Source: an uncultured Acetatifactor sp.
GTDB taxonomy: Bacteria; Bacillota; Clostridia; Lachnospirales; Lachnospiraceae
DNA length: 64,000 nt
Assembly (NCBI GenBank): GCA_910589035.1
Contig: CAJUSI010000048.1
Location: 58,923 to 122,922 of the forward strand
Direction: 5' to 3'
The translations under genes and the position numbers were made by a program. Shown piece after piece: positions 6,779 to 14,955 of this stretch; positions within the stretch are counted from its first letter, which is position 1; each line of letters begins with the position of its first letter. The notes beneath the pieces are model-generated. The model was not told the origin of the DNA and did no database searches. It worked only from the letters and a program-made list of their open reading frames with translations.

Positions 6779-9577
6779 TCAATCCCCGCTCTTCCGATAT
6801 CGGATTTCCCAGCGTCCGGAGCCGCAGTGAGCCGTCATTTGTCCGTCTTCAGAGGTAAATTTAAGCTCCTCTGCCTGAATCTCGCAGGCTCCCTCCTCCA
6901 GCCGGATCTCTGCGGTGGTATTATGGGGGATTATGATTTCCAGTTTCCTGCTGCCCTCTTCCTCTCCCTTTTCCCAGCGCACGCTCAGGGTACCATACAC
7001 GCTTTCAAAGCTTCCCTGAGCGTAATCCAGTACATTTTCTGTCTGAGGACTGATAATGGAATGATGATACCCGGGGTCCTTCTCGTCGATCTCCATGCCC
7101 AGCACCACCCGGTAGAGCCAGTCTCCCACAGCCCCGTAGGCATAATGGTTGAAGGAATTCATATCCGGGCTCCACATGGTACCGTCCGGCTTGAGGCCGT
7201 CCCAATGCTCCCAAACAGTGGTAGCGCCCATTTTGATCTGGTACAGCCAGGAAGGGAAATCCTCCTTCAGCAGAAGATCATATGCTTCCTTTGTATAGCC
7301 GTTCCGGCTCAGAGCGTGACAGAAATAAGGGGTTCCCACAAAGCCGGTCACCAGATGCCCGTTCTCCTTCGCCAGCAGCTCCGCCAGCCGTTTCGCCGTC
7401 CTTTCCCGGAATTTCTCCGGCGCCAGGTCAAAATACAGAGCCACGATATGGGCCGTCTGGGTCTGGGCGGTCATCCTGCCGTCCTCCTCAAAAAAGGTCC
7501 TTTGGAATTTATCCACAATCTGCCCGTACAGCTCCCCGTAGCGCCTGGCATCCTCATCCCTGCCCAGAACCCCTGCAATTTTCGCAAAAAGTCCCGTGGA
7601 ATAGGCATAGTAGGCGGTACAGGTCAGGTCGTTGGGCGTGGCCCCGAAGTAGCTGCCCTCCTCCGCATCCAGCGCTACCCAGTCGCCGAACTGCAGCCGG
7701 TAATTCCAGATATTGTCCGTGGAATGGGCCCGCATGAATTCGATCCACTTTTTCATGCTCTCGTACTGCTCCTCCAGGATCACCCGGTCCCCGTACACCA
7801 GGTACATGGTCCAGGGATTGATCACCGCCACATCCGCCCAGGCCGCCGCCGAATGGGTTCCCTGGGACAGAAGCCAGTCGTTCTCTTCCTTCCCGCTGAT
7901 GATATCGGGTACCACATGGGGCACGCCTCCCTCGGGTGTCTGGTCCGCGGCCACATCCTTCATCCATTTCCGGTAAAAAGTATAGGAATTAACAAGATAG
8001 CATGCGGTCCGGCAGAAGATCTGTGCGTCCCCTGTCCAGCCCATGCGCTCGTCCCTCTGGGGGCAGTCCGTGGGAATATCCACGAAATTTCCCTTAAGTC
8101 CCCACAGGATGTTGTGCTGCAGACGGTTCACCAGCTCATTGGAGCAGGAAAAGCTTCCTGTGGGCTCCATTTCGGAATGCAGCACCCATGCCTCGAAATC
8201 CTCCCGCCTCACTTTCCCCGGCCATTCCAGCACATGGACATAGCGGAAGCCCATGAAGGTGAACAGAGGATGGTACTCCTCCCCGCCCCCCTTGCAGGTA
8301 TAAGAGATTTCCTGCTTTGCGCTGCGAAGGTTTGCCGTGTAGACATTTCCCTCGGCATCCAGCGCCTCGAAGCATTGCAGGCGGATCCGTGCGCCGCTTT
8401 CCGCACATACCTTAAAATTCACCCAGCCTGTGAGATTCTGGCCGAAATCGATGACAGTGTCTCCCTCCGGCGTGGTAATGACACTTTGAGCCGGGAGCCT
8501 CTCCTGTACCTTCACCCGGCTTCCCGCCTGGGCCGTCAGGGCGTCCATGGAAAAATCCAATCTATGAACGGCTTTCCATTTTCCGTTTTCCCCGGCATTT
8601 TCTGCCTCATGGGTTCCGGATACTTTCCCGGCCTCTACGGGCATCACGCCTTCCTCCGGCTTTGTCTCACGGCCTCCGGGCGCTTTCCTGTCATCTGCAG
8701 ACGCCGCGCAAGCTGCCCCATAGTCTCCGGACAATTCTCCGCTCTCTGCGGGCATCACGCCTTCCTCCAGCCTTGCGTCATAGCTCTCGCCGTCGTAAAT
8801 CTCCGAGAAGGTCACCGGTCCCTCTGCCGCCTGCCAGGTCTCATCCGTGACAAAAATCTCCTCCCCGCCGTCCCGGTAGCGCACCTTCAGCTGGAGCAGC
8901 AGGGCGGTCCTAGTGCCATAGTTATTTCTTAACAGCAGAAATCCCATCTTCCCCTTGTACCATCCCGCTCCCAGCATGGCCTCCAGGGTATTCTCACCCT
9001 CCTTAAGGCTGTTCGTCACATCATAGGTCTGGTAACACAGATGCCTGTCATAAGAAGTCCATCCCGGAGCCAGCTCGTCGTCCCCAACCTTTTTCCCGTT
9101 TAAAAACAGACGGTACAGCCCCAACGCCGTCACGCACACATAGGCGGATTCCACTTCCCCTTTCAGGCGGATTTTCTTCCGAAGGCGGGTACTGCCGGAT
9201 TTCTCTCCGTCCGCTTCCTCCTCCCCGGTGATAAATCCGCCCTTCCACTCATCCTTCGAAAGCAGCGCCGTCACAAAGCCAGCCGGCTCGCTGTAGGGAC
9301 TTTCCTCTCTGCCGTCCCGAACCCGCACCCGGACAAAATATCCGGTGCAGGAGGCCGGCTCCATCTCCGCCTCCGCATGGACGGACTCGGCGCTCTCCAC
9401 CCAGCCGCTGTCATATACCATTTTCCCAAAATCCGCGTCCGAGGCAATCTGCAGCTGATAGGCCTTCTGCACCACATTTTTCCCGTCGCTCTCAATCACC
9501 CAGCCAAACCAGGGCATTCCAGACAACCCCACCGGATTTTCCAGGTACTCCATTCTAATCTTTCCGACTTTTAACAT
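6779..9577 (-). CDS. GH78 alpha-L-rhamnosidase (932 aa)
   Basis: The protein cleaves terminal alpha-L-rhamnose from plant glycans. The start at 9577 follows AAAGGGAAAT; an upstream frame to 9739 has no such site. Domain order fits bacterial GH78: Fn3-like start, N-domain with RLFLNGKKVGDDELAPGW and CYQTYDVT, then the (alpha/alpha)6 barrel with DIPTDCPQRDERMGWTGD, where Glu510 is the predicted general acid, and TTVWEHWDG, which carries the predicted base, then a C-terminal beta domain. No signal peptide, so cytoplasmic. Residues about 271-335 (DNA 8573-8767) are a low-complexity insertion replacing the usual linker after YDGESYDARL; it contains a duplicated 14-residue unit (EEGVMPAESGELSG and EEGVMPVEAGKVSG). 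The gene follows the FGGY kinase in the same operon. Confidence 0.92.
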   Translation of the reverse strand: MLKVGKIRMEYLENPVGLSGMPWFGWVIESDGKNVVQKAYQLQIASDADFGKMVYDSGWVESAESVHAEAEMEPASCTGYFVRVRVRDGREESPYSEPAGFVTALLSKDEWKGGFITGEEEADGEKSGSTRLRKKIRLKGEVESAYVCVTALGLYRLFLNGKKVGDDELAPGWTSYDRHLCYQTYDVTNSLKEGENTLEAMLGAGWYKGKMGFLLLRNNYGTRTALLLQLKVRYRDGGEEIFVTDETWQAAEGPVTFSEIYDGESYDARLEEGVMPAESGELSGDYGAACAASADDRKAPGGRETKPEEGVMPVEAGKVSGTHEAENAGENGKWKAVHRLDFSMDALTAQAGSRVKVQERLPAQSVITTPEGDTVIDFGQNLTGWVNFKVCAESGARIRLQCFEALDAEGNVYTANLRSAKQEISYTCKGGGEEYHPLFTFMGFRYVHVLEWPGKVRREDFEAWVLHSEMEPTGSFSCSNELVNRLQHNILWGLKGNFVDIPTDCPQRDERMGWTGDAQIFCRTACYLVNSYTFYRKWMKDVAADQTPEGGVPHVVPDIISGKEENDWLLSQGTHSAAAWADVAVINPWTMYLVYGDRVILEEQYESMKKWIEFMRAHSTDNIWNYRLQFGDWVALDAEEGSYFGATPNDLTCTAYYAYSTGLFAKIAGVLGRDEDARRYGELYGQIVDKFQRTFFEEDGRMTAQTQTAHIVALYFDLAPEKFRERTAKRLAELLAKENGHLVTGFVGTPYFCHALSRNGYTKEAYDLLLKEDFPSWLYQIKMGATTVWEHWDGLKPDGTMWSPDMNSFNHYAYGAVGDWLYRVVLGMEIDEKDPGYHHSIISPQTENVLDYAQGSFESVYGTLSVRWEKGEEEGSRKLEIIIPHNTTAEIRLEEGACEIQAEELKFTSEDGQMTAHCGSGRWEIRYRKSGD

Positions 9578-9792
9578 ATTTCCCTTTCTGCTTACTCCTC
9601 CGCCGCGGAAGGATCTTCCACTTCGAAGGAGTAAATTTCCCTTGTATCGATTCCCTCTGTCTGTTCCACTGCCACCCTCGCCTATATGGCTTCTCTTCAT
9701 CCGTTTCTTTCTAAGCGCAATACTCTTTCCCTCCGGCAACTGCCGGCGATTTTCTACGCGAAACGGCTATACAAGTCACTGCCATGGCCATT

Positions 9793-11262
9793 CTACAGTA
9801 CCTTGGACACCGCTTCCTTCCATCCCTCATAGCGCCTTGTCTTCTCCGCCTCCTCCATCTCCGGGCGGAATTCATGATAGCTTAAATTGCCGAAGGCCGT
9901 GTCCCCGTCAAAAAGCTTCATGGTGATGCCCGCCAGATAGGCGGCCCCGATACCGGACAGCTCCTCCGCATCCGGCACGCACACCCGAAGATCTGCCATA
10001 TCGCTCTGCAGCTGCATCAGATAACGGTTCCGGGTCGGTCCCCCGTCCACGCAGAGCTTCTCCAGCTTCATCCCGCTGTCCTGCTCCATGGCCAGCAGGA
10101 GGTCGGTAATCTGGTAGGCGATGCAGTCCAGAGCCGCCTTCACCACTTCCTTCTTCCCGGTGCTGCGGCTCATGCCGTACAGGATGGCCCTGGCGTCGCT
10201 CTTCCAGTAAGGCGCGCCCAGACCGCTGAAGGCCGGCACCAGGCAGGTAGTGTCCTCTTTATTGGCCGCCATGGCAAGCTCCTGTGTCTCCCCGGCGGAG
10301 GAAATCAGACCCAGCTCGTCCTTCAGCCAGCTGATCACCGCCCCGGTATAATTCAGATTGCCCTCCAGTACATAATTCACCCTGCCGTCGATGCCCCAGG
10401 CCAGAGAAGTGACAATGCCGTGCTTACTGCCCACAAATTCTTCCCCGATATTCATCATCAGCGAGGAGCCGGTGCCGTAGGTGGCCTTCACCATTCCTTT
10501 TTCAAGACATCCCTGTCCGAACAGCGCCCCGTGGGAATCCCCCAGCATGGCGTGGACAGGCACCTCTTTCTCCAGCACCCCCTGCAGATCCGTCATCCCG
10601 AAGAGGGAATTGGAATCGCAGACCTTCGGAAGACAGGATGCGGGAATACCGAACATGGCGCAGATCTCCTCATCCCAGCACAGGCTGTGCAGATTGAAAA
10701 GCTGCGTCCTGGAAGCGTTGGAATAGTCCGTCTTAAATTCCTTACCCCCTGTCATGCTAAACAGCAGCCAGCTGTCCACGGTTCCCATGCACAGCTTCCC
10801 TTCCCGGGCCAGCTCCTTCGCCCCCTTCACATTTTCCAGAATCCACGCCATTTTCGCGGCGGGAAAATAGGGCGAAAGGGGAATGCCGGTGCGCCGGGCG
10901 ATGATGTCCTTTTTCTCCTGCGAAAATCCGCGGCAGACGCTCTCCGCCCTGGCGCACTGCCACACGATGGCGTCGCAGACAGGCTTTCCCGTCTCCCGGT
11001 TCCAGGCCACGGTGGTCTCCCGCTGATTGCTGATGCCGATTCCCCGTATCCTGCTTCCGGATACCTGCATTTTGTCCAGCAAGGCTTTGATCACCTTCCT
11101 GGTATTCCAGTAGACCTCCTCCATATCGTGGGAGACATACCCCTCTGGGCTGATGATCTGTCTGTGCCCCAGATCCTCCCTGGCTATGAGAGCGGCCTTT
11201 TCGTCAAAGAGAAGGGCCTTCGTCCCCTGGGTGCTCTGATCGATACCTATGATATATTCCAT
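9793..11262 (-). CDS. FGGY-family sugar kinase, candidate apulose kinase (489 aa)
   Basis: This is a carbohydrate kinase of the glycerol/xylulose kinase family: GIDQSTQGTKALLFD opens the N-terminal ATPase lobe, GDSHGALFGQG carries the predicted catalytic aspartate, TYGTGSS binds phosphate, and GGPTRNRYLMQLQSD and ELSGIGAAYLAG belong to the second lobe. Start at 11262 follows AAGGAGACGAA; five residues of upstream frame are ignored. Overall it resembles glycerol kinase more than xylulokinase, but no glycerol transport or dehydrogenase gene is near. It follows a sugar isomerase and a split transketolase, the arrangement known for the transketolase branch of D-apiose catabolism, in which the kinase makes D-apulose 4-phosphate. 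Substrate is therefore inferred from context. Confidence 0.8.
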   Translation of the reverse strand: MEYIIGIDQSTQGTKALLFDEKAALIAREDLGHRQIISPEGYVSHDMEEVYWNTRKVIKALLDKMQVSGSRIRGIGISNQRETTVAWNRETGKPVCDAIVWQCARAESVCRGFSQEKKDIIARRTGIPLSPYFPAAKMAWILENVKGAKELAREGKLCMGTVDSWLLFSMTGGKEFKTDYSNASRTQLFNLHSLCWDEEICAMFGIPASCLPKVCDSNSLFGMTDLQGVLEKEVPVHAMLGDSHGALFGQGCLEKGMVKATYGTGSSLMMNIGEEFVGSKHGIVTSLAWGIDGRVNYVLEGNLNYTGAVISWLKDELGLISSAGETQELAMAANKEDTTCLVPAFSGLGAPYWKSDARAILYGMSRSTGKKEVVKAALDCIAYQITDLLLAMEQDSGMKLEKLCVDGGPTRNRYLMQLQSDMADLRVCVPDAEELSGIGAAYLAGITMKLFDGDTAFGNLSYHEFRPEMEEAEKTRRYEGWKEAVSKVL

Positions 11263-11331
11263 TTCGTCTCCTTCCATCGGTTCCGCCGGACCCGCAGTGT
11301 CGGCCGCTGAAGTCCCACCTCATTTTCCGTA

Positions 11332-12270
11332 TCAGACCTGTCCCAGCACTTCCCGCACGGTCCTGCAGATTCCCTCCGCATTCAGTCCGTAATAATCAAA
11401 CACCTCCTTGGACGTTCCTGTGATTACCGGCGCGTCCGGCAGGGCCATATTGATCACCCTCCTGGGATTATTCGCCGCCACAATCTGGCTGACCATGGCT
11501 CCCAGCCCTCCGAATGGCGAATGCTCCTCCACGGTGACCAGCGCTTTGCACTTTCCGGCAGCCGCAAGAACCGCTTCTTTATCTATGGGCTTCACACAGT
11601 ACATATCCAGGAGAGTGGCTTCTATCCCTTCCTCCTTCAAAAGCTTCACCGCCTCATAAGCAGGCTTCACCATCTCCCCGCAGGCGATGAGGGCCACGTC
11701 GCCGCCCTGCGCCAGAACGGTTGCCCGATCCATGGCAAAGGGGGTATTCTCCTCCGTGTAAATATCCTCCACAGGATTGCGCCCCACCCGGATATAGGCG
11801 GGCTTCTCATCCCCAAGCAGCGCCTCCACCAGGCATTTGGTCTGGTGCCTGTCGCTGGGCAGGTAGACCCGCATATTGGGGATGGCGGACATGGCCGCGA
11901 TATCCTGGGCGGAATGGTGGCTCATGCCCAGGGCCCCGTAGCTCACGCCCCCGCTGATGCCGATGAGCTTTACATTGGTGTTGCTGTAGGCCGCATCCAC
12001 CTTGGCCTGCTCATAGCTCCTGGTGGAGAGAAAGCAGGCCGGGGAGGCCGCGTAGGGCTTTTTCCCGCATTTTGCCAGTCCTGCGGCGATGCTCACCAGA
12101 TTCTGCTCCGCGATTCCCACCTCCACAAACTGCTCCGGATACTCCTTCGCAAAGGGCGCCAGGGAAGCACTTCCCCTGGAGTCGCTGCACAGCACCACGA
12201 TATCCTTATCCTCTTTCGCCCTGTCCATCAGCACCTGGCAGATGGCGGCTCTGTTCGGTATGGTATTCAT
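11332..12270 (-). CDS. Transketolase C-terminal subunit, candidate apulose-4-phosphate transketolase subunit (312 aa)
   Basis: The protein carries the pyrimidine-binding and C-terminal domains of transketolase as a separate subunit. VEVGIAEQNLVSIAAGLA contains the glutamate that activates thiamine diphosphate; the last third is the transketolase C-terminal domain (PVITGTSKEVFDYYGL). ATG at 12270 overlaps the stop of the N-terminal subunit by four bases (ATGA), so the two are translationally coupled and should form a heteromer. Split transketolases are common in Firmicutes and Archaea, but the neighbours here (isomerase, FGGY kinase, GH78, GH140) point to a dedicated sugar pathway rather than the pentose phosphate pathway. 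In apiose degradation such a pair converts apulose 4-phosphate and glyceraldehyde 3-phosphate to dihydroxyacetone phosphate and xylulose 5-phosphate. Confidence 0.88.
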   Translation of the reverse strand: MNTIPNRAAICQVLMDRAKEDKDIVVLCSDSRGSASLAPFAKEYPEQFVEVGIAEQNLVSIAAGLAKCGKKPYAASPACFLSTRSYEQAKVDAAYSNTNVKLIGISGGVSYGALGMSHHSAQDIAAMSAIPNMRVYLPSDRHQTKCLVEALLGDEKPAYIRVGRNPVEDIYTEENTPFAMDRATVLAQGGDVALIACGEMVKPAYEAVKLLKEEGIEATLLDMYCVKPIDKEAVLAAAGKCKALVTVEEHSPFGGLGAMVSQIVAANNPRRVINMALPDAPVITGTSKEVFDYYGLNAEGICRTVREVLGQV

Positions 12271-13118
12271 TGACTGCAAGCCTCCTTCCTGCTCTCAAAA
12301 TCCCTCATAATCTGTTCATATTCCTCCTTCGTGGGCACATGATGGTGCCAGGAGGCCTTATTTTCCATCACTTCGGAGCCGTATCCCTTCACGGTGTTGG
12401 CAATGACCAGGGAGGGCTTCCCCTTTACCGTCTTCGCCTCCTCAAAGGCCGCGTTGAGGGCGTCGCTGTCGTTTCCGTCCTCCACATTGATCACATGCCA
12501 GCCGAAATCCGTGAATTTCGCTGCCAGGTCCCTGTGGGCCATCACATCCTCGGTGCCCCCGGAAATCTGCAGCCGGTTCCTGTCAATCACGGCGCAGAGA
12601 TTGTCCAGGCCGTACATGGCGGCCGCCATGGCTCCCTCCCACACGGAGCCCTCCGCCAGCTCGCCGTCCCCCATGACCACATACACACGGTTTGCGCGCT
12701 TATCCATCCTGCCGGCCAGAGCCATGCCTACGCTCACCGGAAGCCCGTGCCCCAGGGATCCGGAATTCATCTCAATGCCGGGCAGCTTATTGTTGGGATG
12801 CCCGATAAATTTGGAGCCGAACCTGGAAAACTCGTCTATCACCTGCTCAATGGGGAAAAATCCCTTCGCCGCCAGCACGCTGTAGAGAGCCTCCACGCAA
12901 TGCCCCTTGCTCATGACGAACAGGTCCCTGTCCGGATCCTCACAGTTTTCCGGGCTGATATTCATCTGCCGGAAATACAATGTGATCAGGATATCCATCA
13001 CGCTCATGTCCCCGCCGATATGCCCCCCGTTGCCTGCTACGATCATGTCGATTACATTCTTCCTCAAATCAAAGGAAAACGCTTTATAATTCACTGTCTT
13101 TCTTCCATCCTTTCCCAT
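12267..13118 (-). CDS. Transketolase N-terminal subunit, candidate apulose-4-phosphate transketolase subunit (283 aa)
   Basis: This is the thiamine diphosphate pyrophosphate-binding half of a split transketolase. MSKGHCVEALYSVLA and GSLGHGLPVSVGMAL are typical, and the ThDP motif runs from GDGELAEGSVWEG to VIDRNRLQ. HHHVPTKEEY near the C-terminus is also conserved in these subunits. It begins 12 nt after the isomerase stop and overlaps the C-terminal subunit gene by ATGA, so isomerase, both transketolase subunits and kinase form one operon. Function in apiose catabolism is inferred from this order and from GH140 in the same locus; a general transketolase role cannot be excluded. Confidence 0.88.
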   Translation of the reverse strand: MGKDGRKTVNYKAFSFDLRKNVIDMIVAGNGGHIGGDMSVMDILITLYFRQMNISPENCEDPDRDLFVMSKGHCVEALYSVLAAKGFFPIEQVIDEFSRFGSKFIGHPNNKLPGIEMNSGSLGHGLPVSVGMALAGRMDKRANRVYVVMGDGELAEGSVWEGAMAAAMYGLDNLCAVIDRNRLQISGGTEDVMAHRDLAAKFTDFGWHVINVEDGNDSDALNAAFEEAKTVKGKPSLVIANTVKGYGSEVMENKASWHHHVPTKEEYEQIMRDFESRKEACSQ

Positions 13119-13130
13119 ACTGTCGCTTCC

Positions 13131-14528
13131 TCACTCCCCCCTCAGATACGCCTTCACGTCCTCCTCAATGGGGTCATAGAGATCCGGCTGAACGCCTATG
13201 TATTTGCAAGCCTCGTACAGCACCGGCACCACATTTCCGTGGATTCCCACGCAGTGATGGATATAGGGTCCCTCCACAACCTTGGCTTCCAGGCGCTTTA
13301 AGTTCGCAACCTCCACCCACATATAGGTTCCCTTGGTGTAAGGCCCTTCCACGCCCTTTGCATTCCCCAGAAGAAGGGAATACTCCCCGTTGTCCCCGTC
13401 AAAACGGCACAGCGTCAGGTCGCCGCTCTTTGCCAGCGCCTCCACGGCTCCGGGATGGTCGAAGGCCAGAGGATAGCCGATGGTGGGACGCTCGCAGGCC
13501 ACGGACAGGGGCCAGGGACCGCAGTGCTGCAGCAGCTCCCCGTTCTCGTTGTCGGGATGGCGCACCGTCCAGTCCGCGAAGAAGCTCCTCTTCTCCCCCA
13601 GGGCCGCCGCCTCCGCCATGAGCGCGGTAATCGCTCCGTGGATATCCGTCTCGCACACCACGGGAATGCCTTCCTCATTCAGCAGGGAATTGGCCGCACA
13701 GGGCATGATGCCCAGCTCTCCCTGCAGGGCGTTCCAGCACTGGATGGCGATGGCGCTGCAGCCGTACTTTTCCGCCAGCCTCTTCATGGCCACCTTCAGG
13801 GCCGCCACCTTCTTAAGCTCTTCCTCCTTCACGGCGATGTTGAAATGCTCCCTGCAGTATGCCACCACCTCTGCCTCCGCGCCTTCCTCCTGGACCTTCT
13901 TCACTTCCACGGTCAGCTCCGGCATGGGAATGGGAGACAGCTGGATATTGAATTTCTCCAGGAGCTCTCCCTCGTTGCACATGGTGGACCAGAAGTCAAA
14001 GGGCCTGGGGCCGATCTGCAGGATGCGGATGCTGCGGAACACCTTCACCACATTGCAGACTGCCAGGAAATCCTTTACGCCTCTCTCAAATTCCGGATCC
14101 TCCAGCCGGCAGTTGGTCATATAGGTGAAGGGGATTCGGAAACGCCTCAGCACCTTGCCGGTGGCGAAAAGCCCGCACTGGCTGTCCCGCAGGCGGATGC
14201 CGTTCCCGTCGGGACGCTCGTCCCTGGGCCCCCAGAGCAGCACGGGGACATTCAGCTCCTTTGCGAGCCTTGCCACCTCATACTCCGTGCCGAAATTTCC
14301 GTGGGGAAAGAAGAGCCCGTCCACCCCTGCCTCCTTAAATTTCGCCGCGATACGGATCCTGTCGTTGTCGTCGTGGAGCAGGCCGTCCTGGGCGATATCG
14401 CTGATATCCACAAATTCCACTCCCAGCTCCCCCAGCCTCTTCCTGGTCAAATCCGCGTATTTCACCGCGTCGGGCGCGCTGAAAATACTTCTCCTTGTAG
14501 GTGCAAATCCGATTACAATCCTGTTCAT
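13131..14528 (-). CDS. L-fucose/L-arabinose isomerase-family protein, candidate D-apiose isomerase (465 aa)
   Basis: The first gene of the left operon. ATG at 14528 follows GGAGGTATGCT. The protein has the Rossmann-like start of the FucI/AraA superfamily (VIGFAPTRRSIFSAPDA, VDGLFFPHGNFGTEYEV) and a C-terminal catalytic domain with the metal-binding pair in GIPVVCETDIHGAI and histidines in PYIHHCVGIHGN. At 465 residues it is shorter than classical L-fucose isomerase. It is followed within 12 nt by a split transketolase and then an FGGY kinase, which implies aldose to ketose conversion, phosphorylation and two-carbon transfer. With GH140 downstream, D-apiose to D-apulose is the most economical assignment; L-fucose or another pentose remains possible. 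It is transcribed divergently from the LacI regulator. Confidence 0.75.
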   Translation of the reverse strand: MNRIVIGFAPTRRSIFSAPDAVKYADLTRKRLGELGVEFVDISDIAQDGLLHDDNDRIRIAAKFKEAGVDGLFFPHGNFGTEYEVARLAKELNVPVLLWGPRDERPDGNGIRLRDSQCGLFATGKVLRRFRIPFTYMTNCRLEDPEFERGVKDFLAVCNVVKVFRSIRILQIGPRPFDFWSTMCNEGELLEKFNIQLSPIPMPELTVEVKKVQEEGAEAEVVAYCREHFNIAVKEEELKKVAALKVAMKRLAEKYGCSAIAIQCWNALQGELGIMPCAANSLLNEEGIPVVCETDIHGAITALMAEAAALGEKRSFFADWTVRHPDNENGELLQHCGPWPLSVACERPTIGYPLAFDHPGAVEALAKSGDLTLCRFDGDNGEYSLLLGNAKGVEGPYTKGTYMWVEVANLKRLEAKVVEGPYIHHCVGIHGNVVPVLYEACKYIGVQPDLYDPIEEDVKAYLRGE

Positions 14529-14551
14529 AGCATACCTCCGTTTTCATTTTG

Positions 14552-14627
14552 ACAGCCTCCCGGGAGCTCCGGACTGCGTTTCCCGGGCCTTTTCAGATTC
14601 GCCTTTACGGCTTCCCGGGGAGGCTGT
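14552..14627 (-). promoter_or_regulatory. Inverted repeat in the leader of the isomerase operon
   Basis: The arm at 14552-14565 (ACAGCCTCCCGGGA) is complementary to 14613-14627 with a one-base bulge, across a loop of about 47 nt. A third CCCGGG at 14582-14587 could pair with either arm, so two alternative folds are possible. The element lies between the predicted promoter (-10 at 14641) and the ribosome binding site at 14535-14539. No U-tract follows on the minus strand, so it is more likely a leader structure than a terminator for the operon. Confidence 0.4.
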
Positions 14628-14640
14628 TTTTCTATCCTCT

Positions 14641-14669
14641 ATCCTACCTGAATCTGCGCTTAATGACAA
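14641..14669 (-). promoter_or_regulatory. Candidate promoter of the isomerase-transketolase-kinase operon
   Basis: On the minus strand TTGTCA (14669-14664) and TAGGAT (14646-14641) are separated by 17 bp. The -35 box touches a 16-bp perfect palindrome just upstream (14668-14683), as expected for a repressor-controlled promoter. The leader to the ATG at 14528 would be about 105 nt. Confidence 0.55.
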
Positions 14670-14718
14670 CTTAATATTAAGTTTTTCTTCATGGCATGGT
14701 TGACTTAATCCACTTAAT
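14659..14718. promoter_or_regulatory. Candidate operator region: AACTTAATATTAAGTT palindrome and CTTAAT repeats
   Basis: A perfect 16-bp palindrome AACTTAATATTAAGTT occupies 14668-14683. CTTAAT occurs four times in 60 bp, at 14659, 14670, 14704 and 14713. The sites overlap both divergent promoters, so one bound regulator could control both the left operon and the lacI-type gene. The LacI-family protein encoded at 14956 is the obvious candidate; many LacI operators have a central CG, which is absent here. Confidence 0.55.
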
Positions 14719-14728
14719 ATTGTATCTT
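14700..14728 (+). promoter_or_regulatory. Candidate promoter of the LacI-family regulator gene
   Basis: TTGACT (14700-14705) and TATCTT (14723-14728) are separated by exactly 17 bp on the plus strand. Two CTTAAT copies lie within it (14704, 14713), which suggests autoregulation. The untranslated leader to the ATG at 14956 would be about 220 nt. Confidence 0.5.
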
Positions 14729-14737
14729 TTACCTTAT

Positions 14738-14805
14738 AGGCGCATAAGGGCATAGTCCTATGCAAAGCGGGTAATTCAGGCTCAGGCCGCTAATCCTCTG
14801 AGTCC
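14738..14805. repeat. Interspersed intergenic repeat, copy A
   Basis: The stretch from AGGCGCATAAGGGCATAG to the CTAATCCTCTGAG region aligns by eye with copies at 16076, 18727 and 39599. Shared landmarks are an initial AGGCGC, a central TGCAAAGCGG and a following GGCTCAGGCC. This copy is the most diverged of the four. Confidence 0.4.
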
Positions 14806-14955
14806 CGTCCGCTTCAGTGGTCTATGGGGGATTTGCGGTGCAATCCATCGGCATATGCAGGATTGGCTTGTGTACGGCTTCTGCCCCCGGCACACATCCT
14901 TTGCGTCAAATCCTCATGGGCAGCTTCTGCCCGGAAAAAGAACAGGAGTACGAAC

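Noticed and set aside
6827..8932. 701-residue plus-strand open frame
   Set aside because: Antisense to GH78 catalytic motifs; no ribosome binding site.
9793..11262. Glycerol kinase assignment
   Set aside because: Resemblance is real, but no glycerol facilitator or glycerol-3-phosphate dehydrogenase is present and the neighbours are isomerase and transketolase.
14552..14627. Intrinsic terminator on the plus strand (stem followed by TTTTTC)
   Set aside because: No plus-strand gene reads into it; the position fits a leader element of the minus-strand operon better.
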